Of a DNA stretch of 8,076 nucleotides, positions 1-6,463 are shown piece by piece; the stretch's first letter is position 1; every line of letters starts with the position of its first letter. Under the pieces are notes generated by a model. That model saw nothing but the letters and a program-made list of their open reading frames with translations. It ran no database searches and was not told the origin of the DNA. This stretch comes from Lentzea sp. Lineage in GTDB: Bacteria; Actinomycetota; Actinomycetes; Mycobacteriales; Pseudonocardiaceae. The translations under genes and the position numbers were made by a program. The DNA lies in the NCBI GenBank assembly GCA_030146905.1, contig JASLAV010000907.1:1-8076 (forward strand), in the 5' to 3' direction.

Positions 1-540
1 GCTCATCCACTCGCGGATCTCCGCCTCGGAACCCGTGTGCCCCTCGTCGATGTAGGCCACGGCGGACATGATCTGGCCGGGCGTGCAGCCGCCGCACTGG
101 AACGCGTCGTGCCGGATGAACGCCGCCTGCACCGGGTGCAGCTCGTCGCCTCGCGCGAGCCCTTCCACCGTCGTGATCTCGGCGTCCTGCCGCATCACGG
201 CCAGGGTCAGGCAGGACTTGATCCGATCGCCGTCCGCCAGCACGGTGCAGGCACCGCACTCGCCGCGGTCACAACCCTTCTTCGTGCCGGTCAGGCCGAG
301 CCGCTCGCGCAGCGCGTCGAGCAGGGTCACCCTCGGCTCGACGACGACCCGGCGCCGCTGGCCGTTGACCGACAACGTGATCTCCACCGACGCGCCGCCG
401 GCGACGGTGCGCGCGGGCTCGGCCTGGGCGACCGAGGTGAGGCCGGTGGCGGTGGCGGTCCCGACCGCGGCCACCGCGGTGGCTTTGAGGACGGTGCGGC
501 GAGTGTGCGCGGATCCCGTGGATCCAGGGTCGTGTGTCAC
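1..540 (-). CDS. Tat-exported (2Fe-2S)-binding subunit of a xanthine dehydrogenase/aldehyde oxidase-type enzyme (3' end outside window)
   Basis: The first 180 codons are present and the gene continues past the left edge. Residues about 14-42 form a Tat signal: TRRTVLK, then a hydrophobic Ala/Val/Thr-rich stretch ending in AQA. Next comes a plant-type ferredoxin domain with Cys ligands in the order CDRGECGAC then a distal Cys (IKSC), followed by the start of the second [2Fe-2S] domain (QCGGCTPGQ). This is the layout of the small iron-sulfur subunit of molybdenum hydroxylases, which passes electrons from the Mo-cofactor subunit to an acceptor. The Tat signal implies that the folded enzyme acts outside the cytoplasm. 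The GTG start is chosen because AGGAG (547-551) lies 6 nt upstream and an in-frame stop lies just beyond. The Mo-binding subunit is probably encoded to the left, unseen. It is divergent from the TetR gene, its likely regulator. The substrate cannot be told. Confidence 0.9.
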   Translation of the reverse strand, partial: MTHDPGSTGSAHTRRTVLKATAVAAVGTATATGLTSVAQAEPARTVAGGASVEITLSVNGQRRRVVVEPRVTLLDALRERLGLTGTKKGCDRGECGACTVLADGDRIKSCLTLAVMRQDAEITTVEGLARGDELHPVQAAFIRHDAFQCGGCTPGQIMSAVAYIDEGHTGSEAEIREWMS

Positions 541-585
541 CGGTGTCTCCTGCCGACTGGGCGGATAACTTCGTTACATGAACCC

Positions 586-615
586 CTATATCAACGCTAG
601 GTATATAGCAGCGTT
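586..615. promoter_or_regulatory. Interlocking inverted repeats, probable TetR operator
   Basis: Two inverted repeats with 11-bp spacers overlap here: CTATAT (586-591) with ATATAG (603-608), and AACGCT (593-598) with AGCGTT (610-615). A further CCTATAT occurs at 635-641, next to the TetR start. The repeats cover the -10 of the minus-strand promoter. TetR-family proteins usually bind such palindromes in the divergent gap beside their own gene. Which repeat is the true operator is not clear. Confidence 0.45.
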
Positions 616-628
616 AAAGCGAAGTCAA
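600..628 (-). promoter_or_regulatory. Probable promoter of the (2Fe-2S) subunit gene
   Basis: On the minus strand a -35 box TTGACT (623-628) is followed after exactly 17 nt by TATACC (600-605). This is close to the primary sigma consensus and lies about 60 nt upstream of the GTG start at 540. The -10 box lies inside the inverted repeats described separately, so a bound repressor would block it. Confidence 0.55.
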
Positions 629-636
629 GGTAGTCC

Positions 637-642
637 TATATT
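637..642 (+). promoter_or_regulatory. Possible -10 box of the TetR gene (leaderless start)
   Basis: TATATT ends 8 nt before the ATG at 651, and no Shine-Dalgarno sequence is visible before that ATG. Transcription would then begin at or next to the start codon, as is common in actinomycetes. No good -35 is seen. Confidence 0.35.
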
Positions 643-650
643 GTTGCTAC

Positions 651-1334
651 ATGACCGACACTCGGCAGCAGATCCTCGACGCCACGGCGGCACTGCTGGA
701 GCGCACCGGCGCGGAGGAGGTCTCGATCAGGGACGTGTGCCAGGCCGCCGGGATCACCGCCCCGACCGTCTACCACCACTTCGGTGACAAGAAGGCCCTG
801 CTGGAGGCAGTGGCGGCGGAGGGCTTCCAGCGCTACCTCAGCGCGAAGCACAGCCGCAAGCCCTCCGCGGACCCCCTCGACGACCTGCACCGGGGCTGGG
901 CCGACCACGTCGGGTTCGGCATCGAACACCCGGCCTTCTACCGGCTGATGTACGCCACCCCGAACGCCGAGGAACGACCAGCGGCCCGCGAAGGCCACCG
1001 CGTCCTCGTCGGCATCCTCGACCGGCTGGCCGAGGCAGGCCGCCTCCGGCTGCCCCCGGAGCAGGCGGCCGCGGTGATCCACACCGGTGCCGTCGGCACC
1101 ACGATGAGCCTGCTGTCCACTCCGGACGGGCCCCGGACCGCGGGACTGGCCGACCGGATGCGCGACGCCGTGTTCGGCGCCGTGCTCCAGCCCGACGAGC
1201 CGACCGGCGACAAGCGTGCCGAGGCCGGACTGGCGGGCGCCCTGCTGGCGACCCTGTCCGTGCGCCACGCAGCCGAGCTGACACCGGGAGAACACGGCAT
1301 CCTGCTCGAACTGCTGGCCAAACTCGCTTCCTGA
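651..1334 (+). CDS. TetR/AcrR-family transcriptional regulator
   Basis: This 227-residue protein has the usual TetR size. Residues about 4-50 form the N-terminal DNA-binding domain, with ILDATAALLERTGAEEVSIR, the helix-turn-helix DVCQAAGITAPTVYHHF, and the GDKKALLEAV stretch typical of the family. The rest is the helical ligand and dimer domain; RGWADHVGFGIEHPAFYRLM (about 80-100) resembles the WHG-type TetR C-terminal domain. It starts at ATG 651 without a clear ribosome-binding site, so the mRNA may be leaderless. The gene is divergent from the Tat-exported iron-sulfur subunit across a 110-bp gap containing inverted repeats. It is therefore the likely local repressor of that oxidoreductase operon and possibly of itself. 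The ligand is unknown. Confidence 0.9.
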   Translation: MTDTRQQILDATAALLERTGAEEVSIRDVCQAAGITAPTVYHHFGDKKALLEAVAAEGFQRYLSAKHSRKPSADPLDDLHRGWADHVGFGIEHPAFYRLMYATPNAEERPAAREGHRVLVGILDRLAEAGRLRLPPEQAAAVIHTGAVGTTMSLLSTPDGPRTAGLADRMRDAVFGAVLQPDEPTGDKRAEAGLAGALLATLSVRHAAELTPGEHGILLELLAKLAS

Positions 1335-1376
1335 CGGAGTTCCCGGCGCTCTTCAGGCGCGGCGAGGAGGAAACGC

Positions 1377-1409
1377 ACCGACATCGGTGATCCCGTGTTC
1401 CACGTCGGT
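1377..1409. terminator. Weak stem between convergent genes
   Basis: ACCGAC (1377-1382) can pair with GTCGGT (1404-1409), with a 21-nt loop, in the short gap between the convergent TetR and M20 genes. The right arm touches the M20 stop codon and there is no T-run. It may help bidirectional termination, but the structure is poor. Confidence 0.2.
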
Positions 1410-2632
1410 CAAATCGGTGACGGCAGCTGGATGCGCCCCACCGGCTCGGCTCCGAGAACAGTGGGGAGCACGGTGAAGGTCTCCGCGGCCCGCTGCAGTG
1501 CGAGCACGTCGACGCGCTCGTCCGTCTGGTGCGCGAGGTTCGGGTCGCCAGGGCCGCACAGGAGGGTGGGAACGCCGGTGGCGGGCTGCAGGACGGATGC
1601 GTCGGAGAAGTAGCTGACGCCGCGGATTTCGGGGGCCCGCCCCAGCACGGCGCCGAGCACGTGGGTGGCGGCCTGCACGAGTGGCTGGTCGAGAGGTGTG
1701 CCGACGGCGGGGTAATCGCCGGTGACCGTCATGCTCGCCCGGAAACCGGCGTGCACCTCGCCGAGCTCGCCGAGCAGCCGCTCGATGCGGGCGAGCAGGG
1801 CAGGGTGGTCGATCCCCGGCACCGTGCGCACGTCCACGCGGGCGGTGCACCGGTCGGCCACGATGTTCACGACGGAGCCGCCTTCGATCGTGCCGACGTT
1901 GAGGGTGGCGCCCCCGAGCAGGGTGTGGGCCGGCAGTTCGGCGTCGAGGGTGCCCAGCCGTTCGAGCAGGCTCATCATGTGGGTGATGGCGTTGACGCCC
2001 TGATCGGGCATGGCGCCGTGGGCGGCCCGCCCGTGAGTGGTGAGCTCCAGGAACAACGCGCCTTTGTGGGCGACCACCAGGTCCAGGTCCGTCGGTTCGG
2101 CGATGACGAGGTTCGCCACGCCCTCCATCACACCGCTGCGCAAGGCGGCCCGTGCGCCGGCGCAGTCGACCTCTTCGCCCGCTGTGCCCAGGAAGTGCAC
2201 GTCACCGGGCAGCTCCACCTCCGCACGGGCGAGGGTGGCCATGCCGACGAGCATGGCCGCGACACCACCCTTCATGTCGACGGCTCCTCGGCCCCACAGA
2301 ACGCCGTCCTCGTCCACCTCCGCGGCATGGGGCGGACGGGTCCAGGCAGCGGTGCCCAGCGGCACGGTGTCGGAGTGCCCGCAGTACAGGAGAGGGGCTC
2401 GTGCACCGGTCCCCCGCAGAACCAGGTGCAGGTTGGCGCGACCGTCGTCCACGAGCGCCAGCCGGCCGTCCAGCCCGCAGCTCCTCGCGTAGGCGAGGGC
2501 CAGTTCCGCGGCCGCCAGTTCACCGCCCGGCGGGTTCACCGTGTCCACCCGGATGAGCTCACGAGCGAGTTCGAGGACTTCTCGTCGATCCGGGGACGGC
2601 AACCGACCCGCTGACATCGTCGACCTCGCCAT
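1409..2632 (-). CDS. M20-family metallohydrolase (ArgE/DapE-type deacylase)
   Basis: This 407-residue zinc-dependent amidohydrolase is in the usual ArgE/DapE size range. Metal and catalytic motifs are in order: CGHSDTVP (H86, D88), WGRGAVDMKGG (D119), GTAGEEVD (E153-E154), AEPTD (E179) and LAHQTDE (H368). H205 in HGRAAHGAMPD is the conserved His of the inserted dimerisation domain. The active site therefore looks intact. The family removes acyl groups from amino acids, for example N-acetylornithine or N-succinyl-diaminopimelate, in the cytoplasm; the substrate cannot be read here. ATG 2632 is chosen because GGGAGG (2639-2644) lies 6 nt upstream; a TTG start at 2653 would put that site inside the gene. 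It is divergent from a MocR regulator, its probable controller, and convergent with the TetR gene. It sits apart from any arginine or lysine gene in view, so a catabolic or salvage role is possible. Confidence 0.9.
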   Translation of the reverse strand: MARSTMSAGRLPSPDRREVLELARELIRVDTVNPPGGELAAAELALAYARSCGLDGRLALVDDGRANLHLVLRGTGARAPLLYCGHSDTVPLGTAAWTRPPHAAEVDEDGVLWGRGAVDMKGGVAAMLVGMATLARAEVELPGDVHFLGTAGEEVDCAGARAALRSGVMEGVANLVIAEPTDLDLVVAHKGALFLELTTHGRAAHGAMPDQGVNAITHMMSLLERLGTLDAELPAHTLLGGATLNVGTIEGGSVVNIVADRCTARVDVRTVPGIDHPALLARIERLLGELGEVHAGFRASMTVTGDYPAVGTPLDQPLVQAATHVLGAVLGRAPEIRGVSYFSDASVLQPATGVPTLLCGPGDPNLAHQTDERVDVLALQRAAETFTVLPTVLGAEPVGRIQLPSPI

Positions 2633-2638
2633 GGCATA

Positions 2639-2644
2639 CCTCCC
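2639..2644 (-). promoter_or_regulatory. Ribosome-binding site that fixes the M20 start
   Basis: GGGAGG on the minus strand is followed by 6 nt and then ATG at 2632. It excludes the upstream TTG (2653), which would be placed before the site. Confidence 0.7.
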
Positions 2645-2683
2645 GAAGTACAAGGTCCGAGCGCCGTGAACGACACTGTGACA

Positions 2684-2713
2684 AACTTGGCTGACTCATG
2701 ACACAGCCAAGTT
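2684..2713. promoter_or_regulatory. Perfect 10-bp inverted repeat, probable MocR operator
   Basis: AACTTGGCTG (2684-2693) and CAGCCAAGTT (2704-2713) are exact reverse complements separated by 10 bp. The repeat fills the centre of the gap between the divergent M20 and MocR genes. Its right arm abuts the MocR ribosome-binding site (GGAGG, 2714-2718). The position and symmetry suit a dimeric GntR/MocR regulator controlling both genes. A role as an RNA hairpin in the MocR leader is the alternative. Confidence 0.6.
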
Positions 2714-2728
2714 GGAGGTGTTGGCGGG

Positions 2729-4114
2729 ATGGGCCCGGAGCGGCTGGCCGCCTTGCTGGAGCCGTGGCTGACCGACGATGTTCCGGTCTACGTCGCGGTC
2801 TCCGCGGGCATCCGCAGCCTGGCGCTCGACGGCAGGCTGCCGTCCGGTACGAGGCTGCCCTCCGAGCGCGCCCTGGGCGTGGTCCTGGGCGTGAACCGGA
2901 CGACGGTGAGCGCCGCGTACGACGTTCTGCGGCAGCAGAACTACCTGCGCAGCGCACACGGGGCCGGAAGCCGGATCAGCCTGCCGGCGACGACCGCGCA
3001 ACGACCGGACGCCCGGCCCGGAGAGCCGCTCGACGTCCTGGACCTCACGGTGGCCGCGCTACCCGCTCCCGGCCAGCTGCCCGACGCGGTGCGGGCAGCC
3101 GCGGCGGACCTCACCGCACAGCTCGCCGGGCACGGTCTGCACCCCTTCGGCCTGCCAGAACTCAGAACCGCGGTGGCCGGGCACCTCACCCGCCGCGGCC
3201 TGGCGACCCGTCCCGAGCAGGTCCTCGTGACCAGCGGCGTCCTCCAGGGCTGGAACCTGCTGCTGCGCGCACTGGGCCGCCCCGGTGACAGGGTCCTGGT
3301 CGAGCAACCCACCTATCCCGCCGTCCTCGACGCCGTTCGCGCCCACCACCTGCGTCCCGTTCCCCTGCCGGTCACCGCGGCGGGCTGGGACCACCCCGCC
3401 GCGGGCACGACGCTGGCCCACCTCACCCCGGACGGCCAGAACCCCACCGGACTCGTCGCCGGCGAAACGGCCCGCCGGCAGGTGCTCGACGACCTGCGTG
3501 GCACTGTCGTCGTGGTCGACGAGACGTTCGCCGACCTGGTGCTGGACGGCCCTGCTCCCCCGCCGGCCGCCGTCCTGCGCCGCGACGTCGTCACCCTCGG
3601 TTCGATGAACAAGGCGTTCTGGGCCGGTCTGCGCATCGGCTGGGTACGAGCCGATCCGGACCTCGTGGCCCGCTTGGCGCAGGAACGAGCCTCCGTCGAC
3701 CTCGGCAGTCCCGTCCTGGACCAGCTGGTCGCCGTCCGGCTCCTCCAGGACGCCGACACCGTCCTCGCCGAGCGGCGAGAACACCTGCGCCGCTCGCGCG
3801 CCGCCCTCGAGCGGGCCCTGCGCGCACGGCTACCGCACTGGCGCTGGTCCTCCCCGCGAGCCGGCATGGCCCTGTGGGTCGAGCTCCCCCACCCCGGCGC
3901 GACCCGCACCGCCTCGGCGGCCCTCGAACTCGGCCTGCGGATCACCCCGGGACCCCGCTTCACCGTGGACGGCACCGCCGACCGATGGCTCCGGCTGCCC
4001 TTCACCGTGGACTCCCACCAGGCCGACACGGTCGCCCGCCTGCTCCACGAAGCCTCGCTCCGGTCCTCGACCCCACCCAACCAGGGCTCGCACGTCCCGC
4101 ACTGGACGGCCTGA
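2729..4114 (+). CDS. MocR-type regulator: GntR winged helix fused to PLP aminotransferase-fold domain
   Basis: The 461-residue length is typical of the MocR/PdxR group of GntR regulators. Residues about 18-86 form the winged HTH (VYVAVSAGIRSLALDGRLPS, then LPSERALGVVLGVNRTTVSAAY and a GAGSRI wing). Residues about 100-445 are a fold-type I aminotransferase domain with the PLP site: N238 in GQNPTG, D264 in VVVDETF, the Schiff-base lysine K295 in GSMNKAFWAG, and substrate carboxylate Arg R422 in WLRLPFT. The position usually held by Tyr three residues after the Asp is Phe (F267). The protein probably senses PLP or an amino compound through PLP and regulates neighbouring genes. GGAGG (2714-2718) precedes the ATG by 10 nt. 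It is divergent from the M20 hydrolase with a perfect inverted repeat between them, so that gene is the prime target. It is not a stand-alone aminotransferase, because the HTH is intact. Confidence 0.92.
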   Translation: MGPERLAALLEPWLTDDVPVYVAVSAGIRSLALDGRLPSGTRLPSERALGVVLGVNRTTVSAAYDVLRQQNYLRSAHGAGSRISLPATTAQRPDARPGEPLDVLDLTVAALPAPGQLPDAVRAAAADLTAQLAGHGLHPFGLPELRTAVAGHLTRRGLATRPEQVLVTSGVLQGWNLLLRALGRPGDRVLVEQPTYPAVLDAVRAHHLRPVPLPVTAAGWDHPAAGTTLAHLTPDGQNPTGLVAGETARRQVLDDLRGTVVVVDETFADLVLDGPAPPPAAVLRRDVVTLGSMNKAFWAGLRIGWVRADPDLVARLAQERASVDLGSPVLDQLVAVRLLQDADTVLAERREHLRRSRAALERALRARLPHWRWSSPRAGMALWVELPHPGATRTASAALELGLRITPGPRFTVDGTADRWLRLPFTVDSHQADTVARLLHEASLRSSTPPNQGSHVPHWTA

Positions 4115-4140
4115 ACTTCGAGCGGCAGGCACAGACCCTG

Positions 4141-4199
4141 GGGCGTGTCCCGTAAGTCTCGTCCGTAACTCTCATCGAACGGACCCACGGGACACGCCC
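4141..4199. repeat. Nested inverted repeat: bidirectional terminator or MITE-like element
   Basis: The outer arms GGGCGTGTCCCGT (4141-4153) and ACGGGACACGCCC (4187-4199) are perfect 13-bp complements. An inner stem, GTCCGT (4161-4166) with ACGGAC (4179-4184), lies within the loop. It sits between the converging MocR and membrane-protein genes, and its right end supplies the last base of the latter's TAG stop codon. Such a strong hairpin would serve as a terminator for both. The long GC-rich arms and flanks CTGG (4138-4141) and CTAG (4199-4202), which could be a decayed 4-bp target duplication, also allow a small insertion-sequence derivative. No transposase is present. Confidence 0.65.
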
Positions 4200-6439
4200 T
4201 AGTCGCCTTCTTCGAGGAACGCCGGACCGCGTTCGAGGGCGAGCGTCTCGCGGCGCTCGTTCTCCCAGTCGTTCCAGCGGCGTTCGCGGCGTTCGCGCTC
4301 CTTGTCGATCCAGTCCTTGCCCTCCGCGGCGACCGACTCGAGGATCCGCAGCGCGCTGGTCACGCCCGAGTTCTCCAGCGCCAGCTCGGCCAGCTTCTTC
4401 TTGTCCTCCACCGCGGTGTCGACGAGTCCCTCGAAGTTCTCCATCACCACGGTGATCTCGTCGTCGTTGACCAGGCTGAGGCGGAACGCCTTGCTGCGCA
4501 CGTAGTTGTCCGTCAGCTCGGACACCTCGACGCCGTCGCCGCCGAACACCAGCACATGGCGTTCCTCGCCCGCGAACTTGATCCCGACCTCGAGCACCTG
4601 CGCGGAGGCGAGCGAGGTGTAGCTGAAGGAGTTGCGGTACTCGTTGCGCAGCGCGCCGTTCTCGAAGTCGAGCTCGATCTCCACCTCGCGGACCCCGTTG
4701 TCGGTCAACAGGAACACCTTCACCACGTACGCCGAGTAGCGCGGGGCGCCGTGCAGCACCCTGGCGCGCTTGGCCCGCGACGCCCCCTCGGTGAGCAGGA
4801 CCTGGGCGATGATGTCCCTGTTGCTCAGGCCGCAGTGCTCCAGCGCGACGCTCTTGATGTACGACTTGTCGAAGTCCAGCCACCGCGCGATCTCCGCGTC
4901 GGTCGGCCGGTCGGCCAGCGACGCCACGTGCTCGTCGTAGACCACGCGCTGTTCGGCGACCAGCCGCTCGTTGTCCGCGCGTTCCGCCTGCGCGGCCATC
5001 CGGTCGCCGGTGATCTTGATGGCGTTGCCGACGCCGAGGCAGCCGAGTGCCACCGTTCCCACGAGCAGGGCGATTCCGGAGAACGACAGCTCCGGTACCA
5101 GCGCCACGACGGTGGCCGCCGCGGCCAAGCCGCCGAGCACGCTGAGCGCGTTGTTCACCACCTCCACCGGGCGCACCTTCCTGAAGGCGTACAACGACTT
5201 CTCGCCCCACTGACGCGCGATCTGCTCGGCGTGCCAGCGGATCAGCCAGCTCAGGGCGGTCGGCTGGATCTCGCGCCGCTGCCTGCGGCCGATACCCTCC
5301 TTGGCCCGCGCTTCGTTGATCTTGTCCATGAGCGTCGACTCGCCGAGGTCGGCCACCCGCACCCCGTAGGTGCGGACCAGCCGGTGGAGCAGGCCCCGCT
5401 GGACCCTCTCCAGCTCGTCGTCGACGCGCTCGTGGCCCAGCGTCTTGAGCGGCACGTCCTTCCACACCTTCCAGTCCTGGAACGTGTCGTGGATCAGCCG
5501 CTCGACGGCGACGCGGAACGACCGCTTGCTGAACCGGTCGACGTCGACCAGGTGGTCCGGCCGGCTGGACTCCTGGCCGAGCTCGAACGACAGCCGGGCC
5601 CGCCGCCGCGACGCGGCGACCGACAGCGAGCCGCACCACCAGACGACCAGACCGCTCGCCACCAGGCCGCCGAGCCACCACAGCGCGGCCGGGGCGAGCC
5701 GGACGCCGAGCAGCCCCGCGCCACCCGCGAACCCCACCACGCCGGCCAGCGCCGCACCCCACACGCCCGGCGGCAGGTGACCGTTGAAGTACGGCTGGAC
5801 CAGCTTGGGCTCGACCGGATCCGCCTGGAAGAACTTCTTCGCCCGTTGCCCGCGCTCGTCCGCGATCCTGCCCGCCGCCACCAGTTCGGCGTTGATCCGG
5901 TCCATCTGGTCCTGCACCGCGCCGTTGAGCAACGTGGCGAGGTGCCGGGTGATCTCGATGCGCCGGGGCAGCGGCAACGTCTGCAGCGAGGCGAACACCG
6001 CCTTCGACCCGTTCGACCCGTCCTCCTGCGCGAGGACGGACCTGACCAGCGCGACCACCACGGCCAGCGCGTCGTACCACTGGTCGCGCTCGTTGCGCCG
6101 CGAGATCTTCCACGCCAGGTCGAAGTGGTCGAACTCCTTGCCGCCCAGCTGGTTCACCGAACGTTCGCTCAACACGGAAAGCGCGTAGTAGTACGCGATC
6201 TCGGTGGATTCCAGCCCGCCACGCAGGACATCGCCGATCATGTCCTCCGCGATCCGCGGCGATCCGCCGTCGAGGTGGTTGAGCGCGACCTGGTAGCGGT
6301 TCTTCGGGGTGTCCTCGCCGATGACCTGGTACATCGTCTCGTGGCTGTGGAACACCGCGTCACCCTGGACGACTCCGCCCTGGATCACGTTCTGGGCGTT
6401 GCCGCTGAACTCGTTGCGATCCCCCTGCCGGGCCATCAC
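4199..6439 (-). CDS. Four-TM protein with N-terminal RHIM/BASS-like amyloid motif, candidate partner of the upstream nucleosidase
   Basis: I do not recognise the family of this 746-residue protein. Residues 9-31 hold a Gly/Val/Gln motif (FSGNAQNVIQGGVVQGD, then AVFH) almost the same as the C-terminus of the nucleosidase encoded just upstream. Residues about 45-205 look alpha-helical, possibly a degenerate helical-repeat region. Two membrane hairpins follow: about 226-247 with 251-275, and about 431-448 with 452-473. The loop between them (276-430) is rich in Arg/Lys. A soluble region (480-700) has a beta-rich stretch at about 565-665 (YVVKVFLLT, VREVEIEL, HVLVFGG). A charged helix (708-735, DKERERRERRWNDWENERR) ends the protein. 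No P-loop, NB-ARC/NACHT or protease motif is visible. The GTG start at 6439 has GGAGG 8 nt upstream (6448-6452); ATG 6436 is the alternative. It lies 24 bp after the nucleosidase stop, so the two are cotranscribed. I infer a membrane-bound sensor or second effector. Confidence 0.85.
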   Translation of the reverse strand: MMARQGDRNEFSGNAQNVIQGGVVQGDAVFHSHETMYQVIGEDTPKNRYQVALNHLDGGSPRIAEDMIGDVLRGGLESTEIAYYYALSVLSERSVNQLGGKEFDHFDLAWKISRRNERDQWYDALAVVVALVRSVLAQEDGSNGSKAVFASLQTLPLPRRIEITRHLATLLNGAVQDQMDRINAELVAAGRIADERGQRAKKFFQADPVEPKLVQPYFNGHLPPGVWGAALAGVVGFAGGAGLLGVRLAPAALWWLGGLVASGLVVWWCGSLSVAASRRRARLSFELGQESSRPDHLVDVDRFSKRSFRVAVERLIHDTFQDWKVWKDVPLKTLGHERVDDELERVQRGLLHRLVRTYGVRVADLGESTLMDKINEARAKEGIGRRQRREIQPTALSWLIRWHAEQIARQWGEKSLYAFRKVRPVEVVNNALSVLGGLAAAATVVALVPELSFSGIALLVGTVALGCLGVGNAIKITGDRMAAQAERADNERLVAEQRVVYDEHVASLADRPTDAEIARWLDFDKSYIKSVALEHCGLSNRDIIAQVLLTEGASRAKRARVLHGAPRYSAYVVKVFLLTDNGVREVEIELDFENGALRNEYRNSFSYTSLASAQVLEVGIKFAGEERHVLVFGGDGVEVSELTDNYVRSKAFRLSLVNDDEITVVMENFEGLVDTAVEDKKKLAELALENSGVTSALRILESVAAEGKDWIDKERERRERRWNDWENERRETLALERGPAFLEEGD
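6347..6415 (-). other. Coding segment of N-terminal RHIM/BASS-like motif
   Basis: This segment encodes residues 9-31 of the four-TM protein. Aligned without gaps to the nucleosidase C-terminal motif, about 15 of 23 positions are identical, including the core NVIQGGVV and the following G-D. Gly-hydrophobic-Gln-hydrophobic-Gly cores of this kind mark the RHIM, fungal PP and bacterial BASS3 amyloid motifs. Assignment to BASS3 is by eye. Confidence 0.6.
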
Positions 6440-6463
6440 GCCCGCTCCCTCCGGTGGGTCCGG

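Noticed and set aside
1529..2614. A 361-codon plus-strand frame antisense to the M20 gene
   Set aside because: No domain and biased composition; the minus strand carries every M20 metal ligand in order.
2633..2653. TTG start seven codons upstream for the M20 protein
   Set aside because: The only good Shine-Dalgarno (2639-2644) would lie inside the gene; ATG 2632 has the right spacing.
4002..6113. A 703-codon minus-strand frame overlapping the membrane-protein gene
   Set aside because: It is an Arg/Gly/Pro-rich frame shadow that crosses the terminal hairpin and runs into the antisense of the MocR gene; no domain is visible.
4199..6439. The membrane protein as a STAND/NLR receptor
   Set aside because: Neighbour logic suggests one, but no Walker A, Walker B or NB-ARC/NACHT motif could be found in the 746 residues.
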